From NCBI RefSeq assembly GCF_030812775.1, contig NZ_JAUSTI010000006.1:1-64000 (forward strand): a DNA stretch of 64,000 nucleotides, given 5' to 3'. Both the position numbers and the translations under genes were made by a program. Below, one piece after another: positions 38,457 to 47,941 of this stretch. Each line of letters opens with the position of its first letter. The first letter of the stretch is position 1. The notes under the pieces were generated by a model. The model was not told the origin of the DNA and did no database searches. It saw only the letters and a program-made list of their open reading frames with translations. Origin of the DNA: Paenibacillus tundrae (GTDB lineage: Bacteria > Bacillota > Bacilli > Paenibacillales > Paenibacillaceae).

Positions 38457-38478
38457 TTAATGATCTTGATATCATTAA
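38457..38478. promoter_or_regulatory. Palindromic operator, probable LysR-type binding site
   Basis: TTAATGAT and ATCATTAA form a perfect eight-base inverted repeat around six bases. It lies in the divergent gap between the SDR and lysR genes, over the expected start of lysR transcription, the usual place for autorepression and divergent activation by a LysR-type regulator. Confidence 0.65.
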
Positions 38479-38512
38479 TAGTGATGTCAAGTGAGGAGGA
38501 TATGATCATCAG

Positions 38513-39394
38513 ATGGAGAGCGGAGATCTACGAATATTTCAAGTTGTAGCCCAGCAAGGCAATTTGACCAAGGCAGCGGAGCGCCTGGGATATGTGCAGT
38601 CCAATGTCACAGCGAGAATCAAATACTTAGAGGCAGAGGTCGGTACATTACTGTTCATTCGTCATAATCGGGGGATGACGTTATCTCCTGCGGGGGAGTT
38701 GCTGCTTACCTATGCGGATAAGATTATCGGATTGCTGAATGAGGCAGAGAAAGCACTATGTGCCACCGATGAGCCAGCAGGCCCGCTACGAATAGGCTCT
38801 ACACAGACGGCTGCGGCTGTGCGATTGCCAGAGCTGTTTGCGAGTTATTATACGCTGTATCCATCGGTTTCCCTGTCATTAAGCACAGGGAACTCCCAAT
38901 ATCTAATAGATCAGGTACTGGGTTATGAGCTGGAAGGAGCCTTTATAGGCTGTTCATGTGATCATCCTGATCTCTCTGCGGTACCCATCTACGACGAGGA
39001 ATTATTTATTGTATCCTCTGGCATTCGTCCAGAGAATCAAGAACTCGTTGAGAAGCCTGTTTTGGTGTACAGCATGGGGTGCTCTTACCGTCAAATTTTA
39101 GAAGATTGGTTACGAAGCAACGGTGTTAATCGTCCCGTAATTATGGAGTTTGGTACCCTTGAAGCCATTATCAGTGGGGTTACTTCAGGCATGGGGATTT
39201 CATTGTTACCCGAAATTGTGATTCGGCAACATCTGCAACAAGGATTACTGCGTAAACATTCACTTCCTTTGGGTATGAATCATATGATGACGTATTTTAT
39301 CACTCGCAAAGATGCCTTTGTTAGTAGTGCTCTACGTGCATTTATGGATTTGCTACCGAAAGAATATGATATGATAGAGCGTAGAGGTCATTAG
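38513..39394 (+). CDS. LysR-family transcriptional regulator
   Basis: The 293-residue protein has the N-terminal winged helix-turn-helix (QQGNLTKAAERLGYVQSNVTARIKYLE in about residues 14-41, split here as seen) and the periplasmic-binding-like effector domain from about residue 88 (GPLRIGSTQTAAAVRLPELF). The SNVTARIKYLE recognition helix follows the YtlI/CynR-like branch. AGGAGG before the ATG. It probably controls the divergent SDR-EamA pair and itself through the 38457 palindrome. The effector is unknown. Confidence 0.92.
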   Translation: MESGDLRIFQVVAQQGNLTKAAERLGYVQSNVTARIKYLEAEVGTLLFIRHNRGMTLSPAGELLLTYADKIIGLLNEAEKALCATDEPAGPLRIGSTQTAAAVRLPELFASYYTLYPSVSLSLSTGNSQYLIDQVLGYELEGAFIGCSCDHPDLSAVPIYDEELFIVSSGIRPENQELVEKPVLVYSMGCSYRQILEDWLRSNGVNRPVIMEFGTLEAIISGVTSGMGISLLPEIVIRQHLQQGLLRKHSLPLGMNHMMTYFITRKDAFVSSALRAFMDLLPKEYDMIERRGH

Positions 39395-39412
39395 TTAAGG
39401 AAGTGATAGATC

Positions 39413-40720
39413 ATGGATTTATTTTCATTTCAACAAGATTCACAGCCACAGGCAAGACTGCTCGCTGACCGGATGCGGCCAGAGCAGCTTGATGAATATA
39501 TTGGACAAGAACACATTATTGGACAGGGGAAATTGCTGCGACGTGCGATCGAAGCGGATCAGATTTCCTCGATTTTATTATACGGCCCTCCAGGCTGTGG
39601 TAAGACAACCCTTGCTAACATCATCTCGAAGCATACACAGGGGCAATTTGTGCGTCTCAACGCAGTGGATGCCTCTGTCAAAGATGTGCGTGAAGTGATA
39701 GAACAGGCGCAGACGAACAAACAGCTGTATGGAACCAAAACGATTCTATTTCTGGATGAGGTTCATCGCTTCAATAGCTCTAGACAGGATGCGCTTCTTC
39801 CGGCAGTGGAGAAAGGTACGATTATTTTTATCGGGGCTACGACAGAGAATCCCTTTCACTATGTGAATGGAGCTTTAATGAGTCGTTCCACCCTGTTCCA
39901 GTTGGAGTCTTTAAACAAGGAGCATTCTCTGATTGCGATGCGTCGTGCGCTTACGGATGCAGACAAAGGGCTGGGCTTCATGGAGCTGACGGTAGACGAG
40001 GAAGCGCTAGAGCATATTGCTACGATGGCTAATGGGGATATTCGCCGAGCGTTAAATGCACTTGAACTAGCTGCCCTGACGACGCCACCGGAGAAGGATG
40101 GTACGATTCATATTACACTTGGTGTAGCGGAGGAATCGATTCGGCGTCCCATCGTAAAAGCGGATGAATCAACGCAGTATGATGTGTTATCTGCCTTCCA
40201 CAAGAGCATTCGTGGTTCTAGTGATGCGGCATTATTCTGGTTTTTATATGCAGTGGAGAAACTCGGCATGGATCCGATGACATTTATTCGTCGCCTGATT
40301 GCAGCGAGCAGTGAGGACATTGGACTTGCTAACCCACAAGCGATGACACAAGCCATTGGCGCATTGGATGCATACCGGAACAACGGATGGCCTGAAGCCA
40401 AGCTGAACATTGCTCAAGCGATTCTATTCGCGGTAGAGAGCCCTAAATCGAATGCGGTGTACACAGCCATATCCAAAGCGATGAATGCCATCGATGAAGT
40501 GAAATCGGCAGAGGTTCCTCTTCATTTGAGGGATACCCATTACTCGGGCGCGGTGAAACTTGGACATGAAGGATATCAATATCCGCATAACTATCCAGGT
40601 CATTATGTGAAGCAGGAATACCTACCTAAGCAGCTATCACGCCGTGTATTTTACGAAGCGACAGAGCAGGGGAATGAATCGAAGATTCGGCTGAATCAAC
40701 AGCGGCGCAGAGACCTGTAA
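39413..40720 (+). CDS. rarA: Replication-associated recombination protein A (RarA/MgsA)
   Basis: RarA is a AAA+ ATPase related to clamp loaders and eukaryotic WRNIP1 that acts at stalled forks. The 435-residue protein has N-terminal LADRMRPEQLDEYIGQEHI, Walker A GPPGCGKTT near residue 58, Walker B FLDEVHRF near 114, sensor GATTENP, and the C-terminal tetramerisation domain with SRSTLFQLE earlier and HYSGAVKLGHEGYQYPHNYP near residue 380. Same neighbourhood as B. subtilis (yrvN next to cymR). crcB starts two bases after its stop. Confidence 0.95.
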   Translation: MDLFSFQQDSQPQARLLADRMRPEQLDEYIGQEHIIGQGKLLRRAIEADQISSILLYGPPGCGKTTLANIISKHTQGQFVRLNAVDASVKDVREVIEQAQTNKQLYGTKTILFLDEVHRFNSSRQDALLPAVEKGTIIFIGATTENPFHYVNGALMSRSTLFQLESLNKEHSLIAMRRALTDADKGLGFMELTVDEEALEHIATMANGDIRRALNALELAALTTPPEKDGTIHITLGVAEESIRRPIVKADESTQYDVLSAFHKSIRGSSDAALFWFLYAVEKLGMDPMTFIRRLIAASSEDIGLANPQAMTQAIGALDAYRNNGWPEAKLNIAQAILFAVESPKSNAVYTAISKAMNAIDEVKSAEVPLHLRDTHYSGAVKLGHEGYQYPHNYPGHYVKQEYLPKQLSRRVFYEATEQGNESKIRLNQQRRRDL

Positions 40721-40722
40721 TT

Positions 40723-41121
40723 ATGAAAGAATTCATATTTGTGGCGTGTGGTGGATTGGTAGGAACACTTACCCGGTATGGAGTACAGGTCTGGATACCA
40801 GCAGCGAATGAAGGTTTTCCTTGGGCGGTGCTGTTGATTAATGCGATTGGCAGCCTGTTCCTGGGGTGGTTCTTCACCGTTGCTATCCCGGGTAAAATAA
40901 CACCTCAACTTCGCCTTGCGATTGGCACTGGATTTACAGGGGCGTTCACTACATTTTCCACGTTCAGTCTAGATATCGTGAGATTGATCGAGGGAGGACT
41001 ATGGGAAAGATCTCTCATATACCTGTTTGTTAGTTTGGCTGCTGGGCTGCTTCTCTGTGGGCTTGGCATGAAAATTGGACATCGTATGCTCAGCAAATCG
41101 TCGGCAGGAGGTGCTTCATGA
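40723..41121 (+). CDS. crcB: Fluoride channel CrcB/Fluc, first copy
   Basis: Fluc proteins are small dual-topology fluoride channels; when two genes are present they usually form a heterodimer. The 132-residue protein has four membrane helices, with GGLVGTLTRYG, the conserved N in LLINAIGSLFLG and GFTGAFTTFSTFS, the Phe-box and pore sodium site region. Only two bases separate it from rarA, so there is no room for a fluoride riboswitch and no such motif is seen. It overlaps the second copy by four bases. Confidence 0.93.
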   Translation: MKEFIFVACGGLVGTLTRYGVQVWIPAANEGFPWAVLLINAIGSLFLGWFFTVAIPGKITPQLRLAIGTGFTGAFTTFSTFSLDIVRLIEGGLWERSLIYLFVSLAAGLLLCGLGMKIGHRMLSKSSAGGAS

Positions 41122-41474
41122 TCCTGTGGATTGGGTGTGCGGGTATGGTGGGTGCATTGCTTCGTTATAGTCTGGGAAAATGGATTACGGGGTCCATTGG
41201 TACAGGGTTTCCGTGGGGAACCTGGATGATTAACATTAGTGGTTCTCTACTGCTGGGTTTGCTGTATGGTTGGCATCAGTCGGCGATAATACCGGATTGG
41301 TTATGGGTGGTAGGAGGTACAGGGTTCTGCGGAGCATATACCACCTTCTCCACCTTCGGATATGAAACACTTGGGTTGTTGAATCAAGCACGGTATGCCC
41401 GAGCTGCTGTGTATGTAGCTAGTTCAGTTGTGCTAGGTGTAGCCGCCGCTTATGTAGGAACCTGGATCGGTTGA
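41118..41474 (+). CDS. crcB: Fluoride channel CrcB/Fluc, second copy
   Basis: The 118-residue protein has the same layout as its upstream partner: MVGALLRYSLG, MINISGSLLLG and GFCGAYTTFSTFGYET. The ATGA overlap with the first copy implies coupled translation and a heteromeric channel with opposite topologies. Last gene before the bidirectional terminator. Confidence 0.93.
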   Translation: MILWIGCAGMVGALLRYSLGKWITGSIGTGFPWGTWMINISGSLLLGLLYGWHQSAIIPDWLWVVGGTGFCGAYTTFSTFGYETLGLLNQARYARAAVYVASSVVLGVAAAYVGTWIG

Positions 41475-41537
41475 TGAGCAAGGAAATCAGTCGGGTTGCC
41501 AAGAAAGAAAAATTTATTTTTTTTGCAATAAAAAGCA

Positions 41538-41585
41538 GGAAAAAAGCCATCCTTCATGGTATACATGAAAGATGGCTTTTCTTAT
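41538..41585. terminator. Bidirectional terminator between crcB and mnmA
   Basis: AAAAGCCATC-CTTCATG pairs with CATGAA-AGATGGCTTTT around GTATA. It has A-rich sequence before and T-rich sequence after, so it can act on both strands, as fits the convergent genes on each side. Confidence 0.92.
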
Positions 41586-41660
41586 CGAGATACAAGGCTT
41601 TCTTTATGAGGAAGGAAGGACTCTGCAAACAGCCCAACACGACATTATAAAGAGCGCTTG

Positions 41661-43223
<1,563 letters not shown>

Positions 43224-43643
43224 TTGAAGATATCAACAAAAGGCCGTTACGGTCTCACAATCATGATGGAGCTGGCTGCAAGAACAGGCGAAGGCCCTAC
43301 ATCACTTAAAAGCATTGCCGAGCGTAACCAGCTTTCCGAGCATTATCTGGAGCAACTGATCGCTCCGCTGCGTAATGCAGGACTTGTTAAAAGTATTCGG
43401 GGTGCATACGGTGGCTACATTCTGGCAGGGGATCCTGCGACAGTAACCGCAGGTGACGTGATTCGCGTACTGGAAGGGCCAATCTCTCCGGTGGACTTCA
43501 CCGAAGAGGATGACCCAGCTAAGCGGGATCTATGGCTGCGTATTCGTGATAGCATTGCAGAGGTGCTGGATTCCACGACATTGAAGGATCTTATTACGTT
43601 CGAAGATCAGGAGAAAAAAGACAGCTATATGTTCTACATTTAA
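43224..43643 (+). CDS. cymR: Rrf2-family regulator CymR (cysteine metabolism repressor)
   Basis: CymR represses sulfur and cysteine genes and works with CysK as co-repressor. The 139-residue protein has the Rrf2 winged helix: MKISTKGRYGLTIMMELA, the helix-turn-helix SLKSIAERNQLSEHYLEQL and wing GAYGGYILAG near residue 66. It has no cysteines in the position of the Fe-S cluster of IscR/NsrR, which fits CymR. The TTG start has AGAGGTG upstream and aligns with family N-termini; an ATG-less 18-base extension is not supported. Followed by a terminator and then the cysteine desulfurase gene, the conserved CymR neighbour. Confidence 0.88.
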   Translation: MKISTKGRYGLTIMMELAARTGEGPTSLKSIAERNQLSEHYLEQLIAPLRNAGLVKSIRGAYGGYILAGDPATVTAGDVIRVLEGPISPVDFTEEDDPAKRDLWLRIRDSIAEVLDSTTLKDLITFEDQEKKDSYMFYI

Positions 43644-43694
43644 TGAAATGTTTCATATCTAAATAAGATGACGAGCATCAGAGATCACACATAT

Positions 43695-43718
43695 AAAGCC
43701 CCCATTAATGGGGGCTTT
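43695..43718 (+). terminator. Terminator of cymR
   Basis: AAAGCCCCCAT pairs with ATGGGGGCTTT as a near-perfect palindrome with a very short loop. The T tract is only TTT, but the stem is strong. It separates cymR from the desulfurase gene. Confidence 0.8.
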
Positions 43719-43803
43719 AGCCATGCAACGAGCTATTTAAGCATATTTATACATGTGAATTTAATTGCGAATTCGTACTTTAACGATAACGGAGTGAAGT
43801 GAA

Positions 43804-44955
43804 ATGCAAAGAATCTACCTGGATCACGCTGCATCCACACCAATGCATCCACAAGTCGCAGAAGCGATGATGAAAGTTATGACAGAGCAATATGGGAATG
43901 CGTCTAGTATTCATGCATTTGGACGAGATGCCAAACGCGTTGTCAGTGGCTCAAGAGATGCTGTAGCAAAGGCTTTGGGTTGTTTGCCGGACGAGCTAGT
44001 ATTCACTGGGGGTGGAACGGAAAGTGATAATTTAGCTATTTTTGGTGCGGTGTCAGCAAGAAAAGATCGTGGACGTCATGTCATTACAACGGAGATTGAA
44101 CATCATGCCGTATTGCATACATGTCAAGAATTGGAGCGTCAAGGATACGAAGTAACTTATCTGCCTGTTGATCAACACGGAAGAATTAACTTGGATGAGT
44201 TACGTGATGCTATTCGCCCAGACACGATTCTGATTACGATTATGTTTGCCAACAATGAAGTGGGTACCATTCAGCCTATACGTGAGATTGGTGAGCTTGC
44301 AAGACAACATGATATCTGGTTCCATACTGATGCGGTTCAAGCATTGGGTACACAACAAATTTCCTGTCATGACTTGCCTGTGGATTTGATTAGTTTCTCT
44401 GCTCACAAAATCAATGGACCACAAGGTGTCGGTGCACTCTATGTGCGGCGTGGCGTTGTACTGGAAGCAAGAGCACATGGAGGGTTGCAGGAGCGGCAGA
44501 GACGTGCGGGAACAGAGAATATGGCTGGCATTGCTGGATTCGCTGAAGCATTAAGACTTGTCTCGGCAGAACAACAATTGCGTTACGAGCATGATCTGCA
44601 GCTTAGAGCATTGTTGCTTCAACAGCTGGAAGAGCACGTAGGGGCAGAGCATTTTCATGTGAACGGCCACCCCGAATTCACGCTTCCCAACATTATAAAT
44701 ATTAGCTTCCCTGAAGTGTCCACGGAAACGATGTTAATGAACCTCGATATGGAGGGGATTGCTGTTGCCAGCGGCTCGGCATGTACATCAGGTTCTCTTG
44801 AATTGTCCCATGTGCTCAAAGCGATGAAGCTTCCAGAAGCATTTTTGCATTCAGCGATTCGTTTTAGCTGGGGATTGGGTAATACTACGGAAGAAATCAG
44901 GATAACCGCCGAAAAAATTGGAACCATTCTTGGGCGACTGCGTAATAGACCCTAA
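43804..44955 (+). CDS. Cysteine desulfurase (IscS/NifS family, YrvO-like)
   Basis: This PLP enzyme takes sulfur from cysteine as a persulfide for tRNA thiolation or Fe-S assembly. The 383-residue protein starts IYLDHAASTPMHP, binds PLP through the lysine in SFSAHKINGP near residue 203, and has the catalytic cysteine in ASGSACTSGS near residue 324, in a long mobile loop as in group I desulfurases. No iscU or other isc genes follow. Position next to cymR and near mnmA suggests it supplies MnmA, as YrvO does in B. subtilis. Confidence 0.92.
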   Translation: MQRIYLDHAASTPMHPQVAEAMMKVMTEQYGNASSIHAFGRDAKRVVSGSRDAVAKALGCLPDELVFTGGGTESDNLAIFGAVSARKDRGRHVITTEIEHHAVLHTCQELERQGYEVTYLPVDQHGRINLDELRDAIRPDTILITIMFANNEVGTIQPIREIGELARQHDIWFHTDAVQALGTQQISCHDLPVDLISFSAHKINGPQGVGALYVRRGVVLEARAHGGLQERQRRAGTENMAGIAGFAEALRLVSAEQQLRYEHDLQLRALLLQQLEEHVGAEHFHVNGHPEFTLPNIINISFPEVSTETMLMNLDMEGIAVASGSACTSGSLELSHVLKAMKLPEAFLHSAIRFSWGLGNTTEEIRITAEKIGTILGRLRNRP

Positions 44956-45120
44956 GGGGATCTTTACACATGGGACATAAGGAGGGAAGAAGTTCCATTT
45001 CATCGGTTGGATAGAGCGGTTTGGATGTTGGTATCTGATTGCCATTCATAAGCTTTGGGCATACCTAACAATGATAGCACCGCGCCTATTTAATGATAAG
45101 AAGATGAGGGGGACCCTACG

Positions 45121-45642
45121 ATGAAGCTTCAGGAAATGATCGGTCTAGCTGTTTTTGATGTTGAGGATGGCAAACAGGTCGGCAAAATCCAGGATTTCAT
45201 TGTGAGTGACGATTGGAAAATTGAAGGCATTGAACTTGAGAACAAAGGCCTGTTTACCAGTCATGTCAAAATCGTGCAGTGGCAAGATATCGTTGCCTAC
45301 GGCGAAGATGCCGTCATGATCCGTAATCAACAGGCTGTCCGCAAGACGGGAGCCGACGACATAAAACATACGTACCTTCTCGGTCAGTCTAAATTGAAGG
45401 AGAGAAATGTACTTACTGAAGAGGGTTTGTTATTAGGACGAATCTCTGATGTTTATTTTGACCAAGAGTTGGGAAATACAATAATAGGGATTGAAATTAC
45501 GGACGGGTTCGTGTCCGATCTGATCGAGGGCCGTAAATGGCTGCCATGTACAAGCGATATGTCTATCGGGGAAAATGCCGTTATGGTACCTCCACTGAGT
45601 GAGCAGCGCTTGGAAAATGCCATTCATTCTGTTAATGGATAG
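45121..45642 (+). CDS. PRC-barrel domain protein (YrrD-like)
   Basis: Function unknown. The 173-residue protein contains two PRC-barrel units: residues about 2-75 (GLAVFDVEDGKQVGKIQDFIV) and about 90-160 (GLLLGRISDVYFDQELGNTIIGIEI). PRC-barrels occur in RimM and in photosynthetic and RNA-related proteins. B. subtilis yrrD lies in the same general region. GAGGGGG precedes the ATG. The zinc-ribbon gene begins ten bases after its stop, and the two appear to form an operon. Confidence 0.82.
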   Translation: MKLQEMIGLAVFDVEDGKQVGKIQDFIVSDDWKIEGIELENKGLFTSHVKIVQWQDIVAYGEDAVMIRNQQAVRKTGADDIKHTYLLGQSKLKERNVLTEEGLLLGRISDVYFDQELGNTIIGIEITDGFVSDLIEGRKWLPCTSDMSIGENAVMVPPLSEQRLENAIHSVNG

Positions 45643-45652
45643 GTGAATGAAT

Positions 45653-45862
45653 ATGAAATGTCCAAACTGTAGTTCCAAAGATATCGGGAAAATTGGTTCC
45701 CACCAGTTCTATTGCTGGGGATGCTTTATCGAATTAACGGTGAACGGAGAGAAGATGTCCGTGTATCAGGTAGAAGAAGACGGCACACTTAGCTCACTCG
45801 ATGACTTGTTCTTCGGTGAAGAGTTGCCACAAGACTTCCCTCACCTGCACGCCTCTTCTTAA
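45653..45862 (+). CDS. Small zinc-ribbon protein of unknown function
   Basis: The 69-residue protein has CPNC near the N-terminus and CWGC 18 residues later, a typical zinc ribbon, followed by an acidic tail (VEEDGTLSSLDDLFFGEELP). AGGTGA overlaps the PRC gene stop and is seven bases from this ATG. An ATG two codons upstream is the alternative. The stop codon touches the start of a foldback repeat, so the natural 3' end of the operon was probably altered by insertion. Confidence 0.75.
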   Translation: MKCPNCSSKDIGKIGSHQFYCWGCFIELTVNGEKMSVYQVEEDGTLSSLDDLFFGEELPQDFPHLHASS

Positions 45863-46038
45863 AGAGGTTGTTCAAAAAGTCCGCTTTTGATTACGAAAGA
45901 TGCGCGAGTGGCATCTCAACGTCGAATATGGGATTCAGCCGAAATGTCCGTTGCTCACGTAGTTTTGCCTACGCTCCGCTACTCCATTTCTAGCTTCATC
46001 CCATCTTCTTGGTACTGAAAACCGACCTTTTTGAACAC
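45863..46038. repeat. Foldback repeat, family B (MITE-like)
   Basis: The left end AGAGGTTGTTCAAAAAGTCCGCTTTTGA runs inward to a right end whose reverse complement reads TTCAAAAAGGTCGGTTTTCAG, giving imperfect terminal inverted repeats of about 24 bases. Further inside, ATGGGATTCAGCCGAAAT faces ATTTCTAGCTTCATCCCAT, and CGTAG faces CTACG at the centre, so almost the whole 176 bases can fold on itself. No gene. It starts one base into the region after the zinc-ribbon stop codon. Confidence 0.75.
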
Positions 46039-46193
46039 GTACTTAAAGTCAACGAACTTCCTCTATATGCGGTTTGATGACAGTTTATGTCGTTAAATGC
46101 TGTTGCAATATGCGGGACAGGGCATATAGATGTGTGGTTACATAGTAATTCATAGAGTATGACATAATATATGCTCGACTGGATTACAACATG

Positions 46194-46226
46194 CGCCTCC
46201 TTCTCAGTGAGAAGGAGGCGTTTTTT
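46194..46226 (+). terminator. Perfect 12-pair terminator
   Basis: CGCCTCCTTCTC and GAGAAGGAGGCG pair perfectly around AGT and are followed by six T. It lies between two repeat ends and is probably the original terminator of the PRC / zinc-ribbon operon, now separated from it by an inserted repeat. Confidence 0.95.
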
Positions 46227-46266
46227 GCGTCTAGAGATAGTGCGTGTTCGATAAATGCGTTTTCGG

Positions 46267-46285
46267 GCTTTTTTGAACAACCTCT
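46267..46285. repeat. Isolated terminal repeat of family B
   Basis: GCTTTTTTGAACAACCTCT is the reverse complement of the left end of the family B element (AGAGGTTGTTCAAAAA plus one A), so 45863 and 46285 bracket a 423-base segment with 16-17 base inverted ends. Confidence 0.8.
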
Positions 46286-46290
46286 AGTAC

Positions 46291-46365
46291 GTGTCTGAAG
46301 ATTCCGAGGTATGCAACAGGGGCGAAAAGGCGGTAAAAGATGCACTTCAGCGAGTTTTGAGACAC
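46291..46365. repeat. MITE-like repeat, family A, short copy
   Basis: It begins GTGTCTGAAGATTCCGA and ends with CGAGTTTTGAGACAC; the right part GGTAAAAGATGCACTTCAGCGAG is shared with the 9294-9446 copy almost base for base. At 75 bases it lacks about half of that copy's interior. The ends can be extended to ACGTGTCT / AGACACGT. It abuts the family B end with only five bases between. Confidence 0.8.
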
Positions 46366-46436
46366 GTCCTGATAATAAATATTCTCTTTCCTACATATAC
46401 TGACTTTCAGAGCCAGTCCAAAAGGGAGAGATACAA

Positions 46437-47504
46437 GTGGAGCAATTAACCAAACACAAGCTGTTCCGTTACGCCATCTGGCTGCTACTGGGCTTGATTA
46501 TTTTATATTTTATCTGGCTGTTAAGGCCATTGCTGCTTCATATATATGGATTTCTGAAAACAGTTCTGGCACCTTTTATCGTAGCCCTTATCATATCTTA
46601 TGTTCTGAATCCAATTGTAAGTATGCTAGGTGGGCGTAAAGTGCCGAGGACAATTGCAGTCCTGCTGATTTATGCTTTTTTCCTAACCTGTATCGGCGTG
46701 ATCTTAATGAATGTGATTCCTGTATTGATTGAACAACTGGAAGAGTTGAATGAACATATGCCAGAGCTTTCGATGCGAGCCCAAAGTTTAATGAATAGCA
46801 TGGATAACAAGTTAATGCCGCCAAGCGTGCGCACGGGTATGAATAGCTGGTTTTTTCAGATGGAGGATCGGCTGACACAAGGGATTACGGTGCTGATGGA
46901 TAATATCGGAGCTACAATTAACGTATTGTTCAACGTATTTATCGTGCCTTTTCTTATTTTCTATATGCTTAAGGACTTTGAAGTATTTGAGCGTACCGTT
47001 GTTGCCTACTTACCCCGCTCACGTCGCAAGGCCATTGTTTCAGTTATGAAAGAGATTGATGCTGCATTGGGCAATTACATTCGTGGGCAATTTATTGTAT
47101 GTGTGATCGTGGGGATTTTCGCCTACATCGGTTACGTGATTGTCGATATGCCCTATGCCTTACTACTCGCAAGCATTGTTGCTGTGTTTAATATTGTTCC
47201 TTATCTGGGGCCGTTCCTGGGGGCAGCGCCTGCAGTCGTAATGGCGTCCACCGTATCTCTCAAAATGGTGCTGTTCGTGATCATCGTCAATACGTTATGT
47301 CAGGTATTAGAAAGTAACGTCATATCACCACAGGTGGTTGGGCGAACATTGCACCTGCACCCGCTGTCCATTATCTTTGCCCTTCTCGTCGGGGGAGAGC
47401 TAGCTGGTATTGTTGGACTTATTCTTGCCGTACCTGTCTTTGCAGTCCTGAAAGTGATTATGCAGCATTTCTTCGCATATTACATTAAGCGAAGGATTGA
47501 ATAA
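46437..47504 (+). CDS. AI-2E transporter family membrane protein (YrrI-like)
   Basis: Members of this family (PerM/TqsA-like, DUF20) include signal exporters and sodium-proton antiporters; the role here is unknown. The 355-residue protein has about eight membrane segments, with two near residues 12-60, a cytosolic or external middle part (about 90-140), and the conserved PYLGPFLGAAPAVVM near 257 and ESNVISPQVVGRTLHLHPL near 295. GTG start with AAAGGGAGAG upstream. It precedes the alaS leader, matching yrrI before alaS in B. subtilis. A second, unrelated-in-position member lies at 60042. Confidence 0.88.
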   Translation: MEQLTKHKLFRYAIWLLLGLIILYFIWLLRPLLLHIYGFLKTVLAPFIVALIISYVLNPIVSMLGGRKVPRTIAVLLIYAFFLTCIGVILMNVIPVLIEQLEELNEHMPELSMRAQSLMNSMDNKLMPPSVRTGMNSWFFQMEDRLTQGITVLMDNIGATINVLFNVFIVPFLIFYMLKDFEVFERTVVAYLPRSRRKAIVSVMKEIDAALGNYIRGQFIVCVIVGIFAYIGYVIVDMPYALLLASIVAVFNIVPYLGPFLGAAPAVVMASTVSLKMVLFVIIVNTLCQVLESNVISPQVVGRTLHLHPLSIIFALLVGGELAGIVGLILAVPVFAVLKVIMQHFFAYYIKRRIE

Positions 47505-47533
47505 AGCCAGTCTGGAAGCGGAAGTGACATGCG

Positions 47534-47562
47534 TTGACACCTGATAGGCATATCGATATAAT
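47534..47562 (+). promoter_or_regulatory. Consensus sigma-A promoter of the alaS T-box leader
   Basis: A perfect TTGACA, exactly 17 bases and a perfect TATAAT, the strongest promoter in the window by eye. Confidence 0.93.
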
Positions 47563-47568
47563 GAGGGG

Positions 47569-47857
47569 GGTATATTCACAATATGAAATCGATGATGAAA
47601 TCAAGTATGTCGAGGTTCCTTTCTCAGAGAATGGACTCCTTCGGAGCAGATGCAATTAAGTTTGAGTCTGTCCGATGGCTGGAAGAGTCTTGGAAGTTGA
47701 AGCGGCAGAAAGCTAATTTCGGAGTGCAGGACAACCCTGCCGGAAGCGACCGTTATTCGCATCAACGAGGCGATTGTCTATTTATCCTTGAATAAATGGC
47801 AATAACCAGGGTGGTACCGCGATAACATCGTCCCTGATCTAATCAGGGGCGTTTTTT
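47569..47857 (+). ncRNA. T-box riboswitch of alaS, alanine specifier
   Basis: The core GGGTGGTACCGCG is at 47809-47821, followed by a terminator (about 47829-47857: TCCCTGAT pairing ATCAGGGG, then six T). In stem I, AAGTA is the loop E strand near 47605, helix GAAAT/ATTTC lies below and TGTCG/CGGCA above the specifier loop, and the 3' strand reads GAA-A-GCT-A, so the specifier is GCT (Ala) at 47712-47714. Uncharged tRNA-Ala should allow read-through into alaS. Confidence 0.93.
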
Positions 47858-47941
47858 GTGTTGTTTTTATCGTATTGTAATGATTAACGAACCGGGGAAT
47901 CACAGCACCGGACATTATAATTAAATTGGAGGAAGACCAAC

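Noticed and set aside
40480..40722. Fluoride riboswitch ahead of crcB
   Set aside because: Expected for crcB genes, but rarA runs to within two bases of crcB and no riboswitch motif is seen.
47583..47795. 70-codon frame before alaS
   Set aside because: It falls wholly inside the alanine T-box stem I and antiterminator region.
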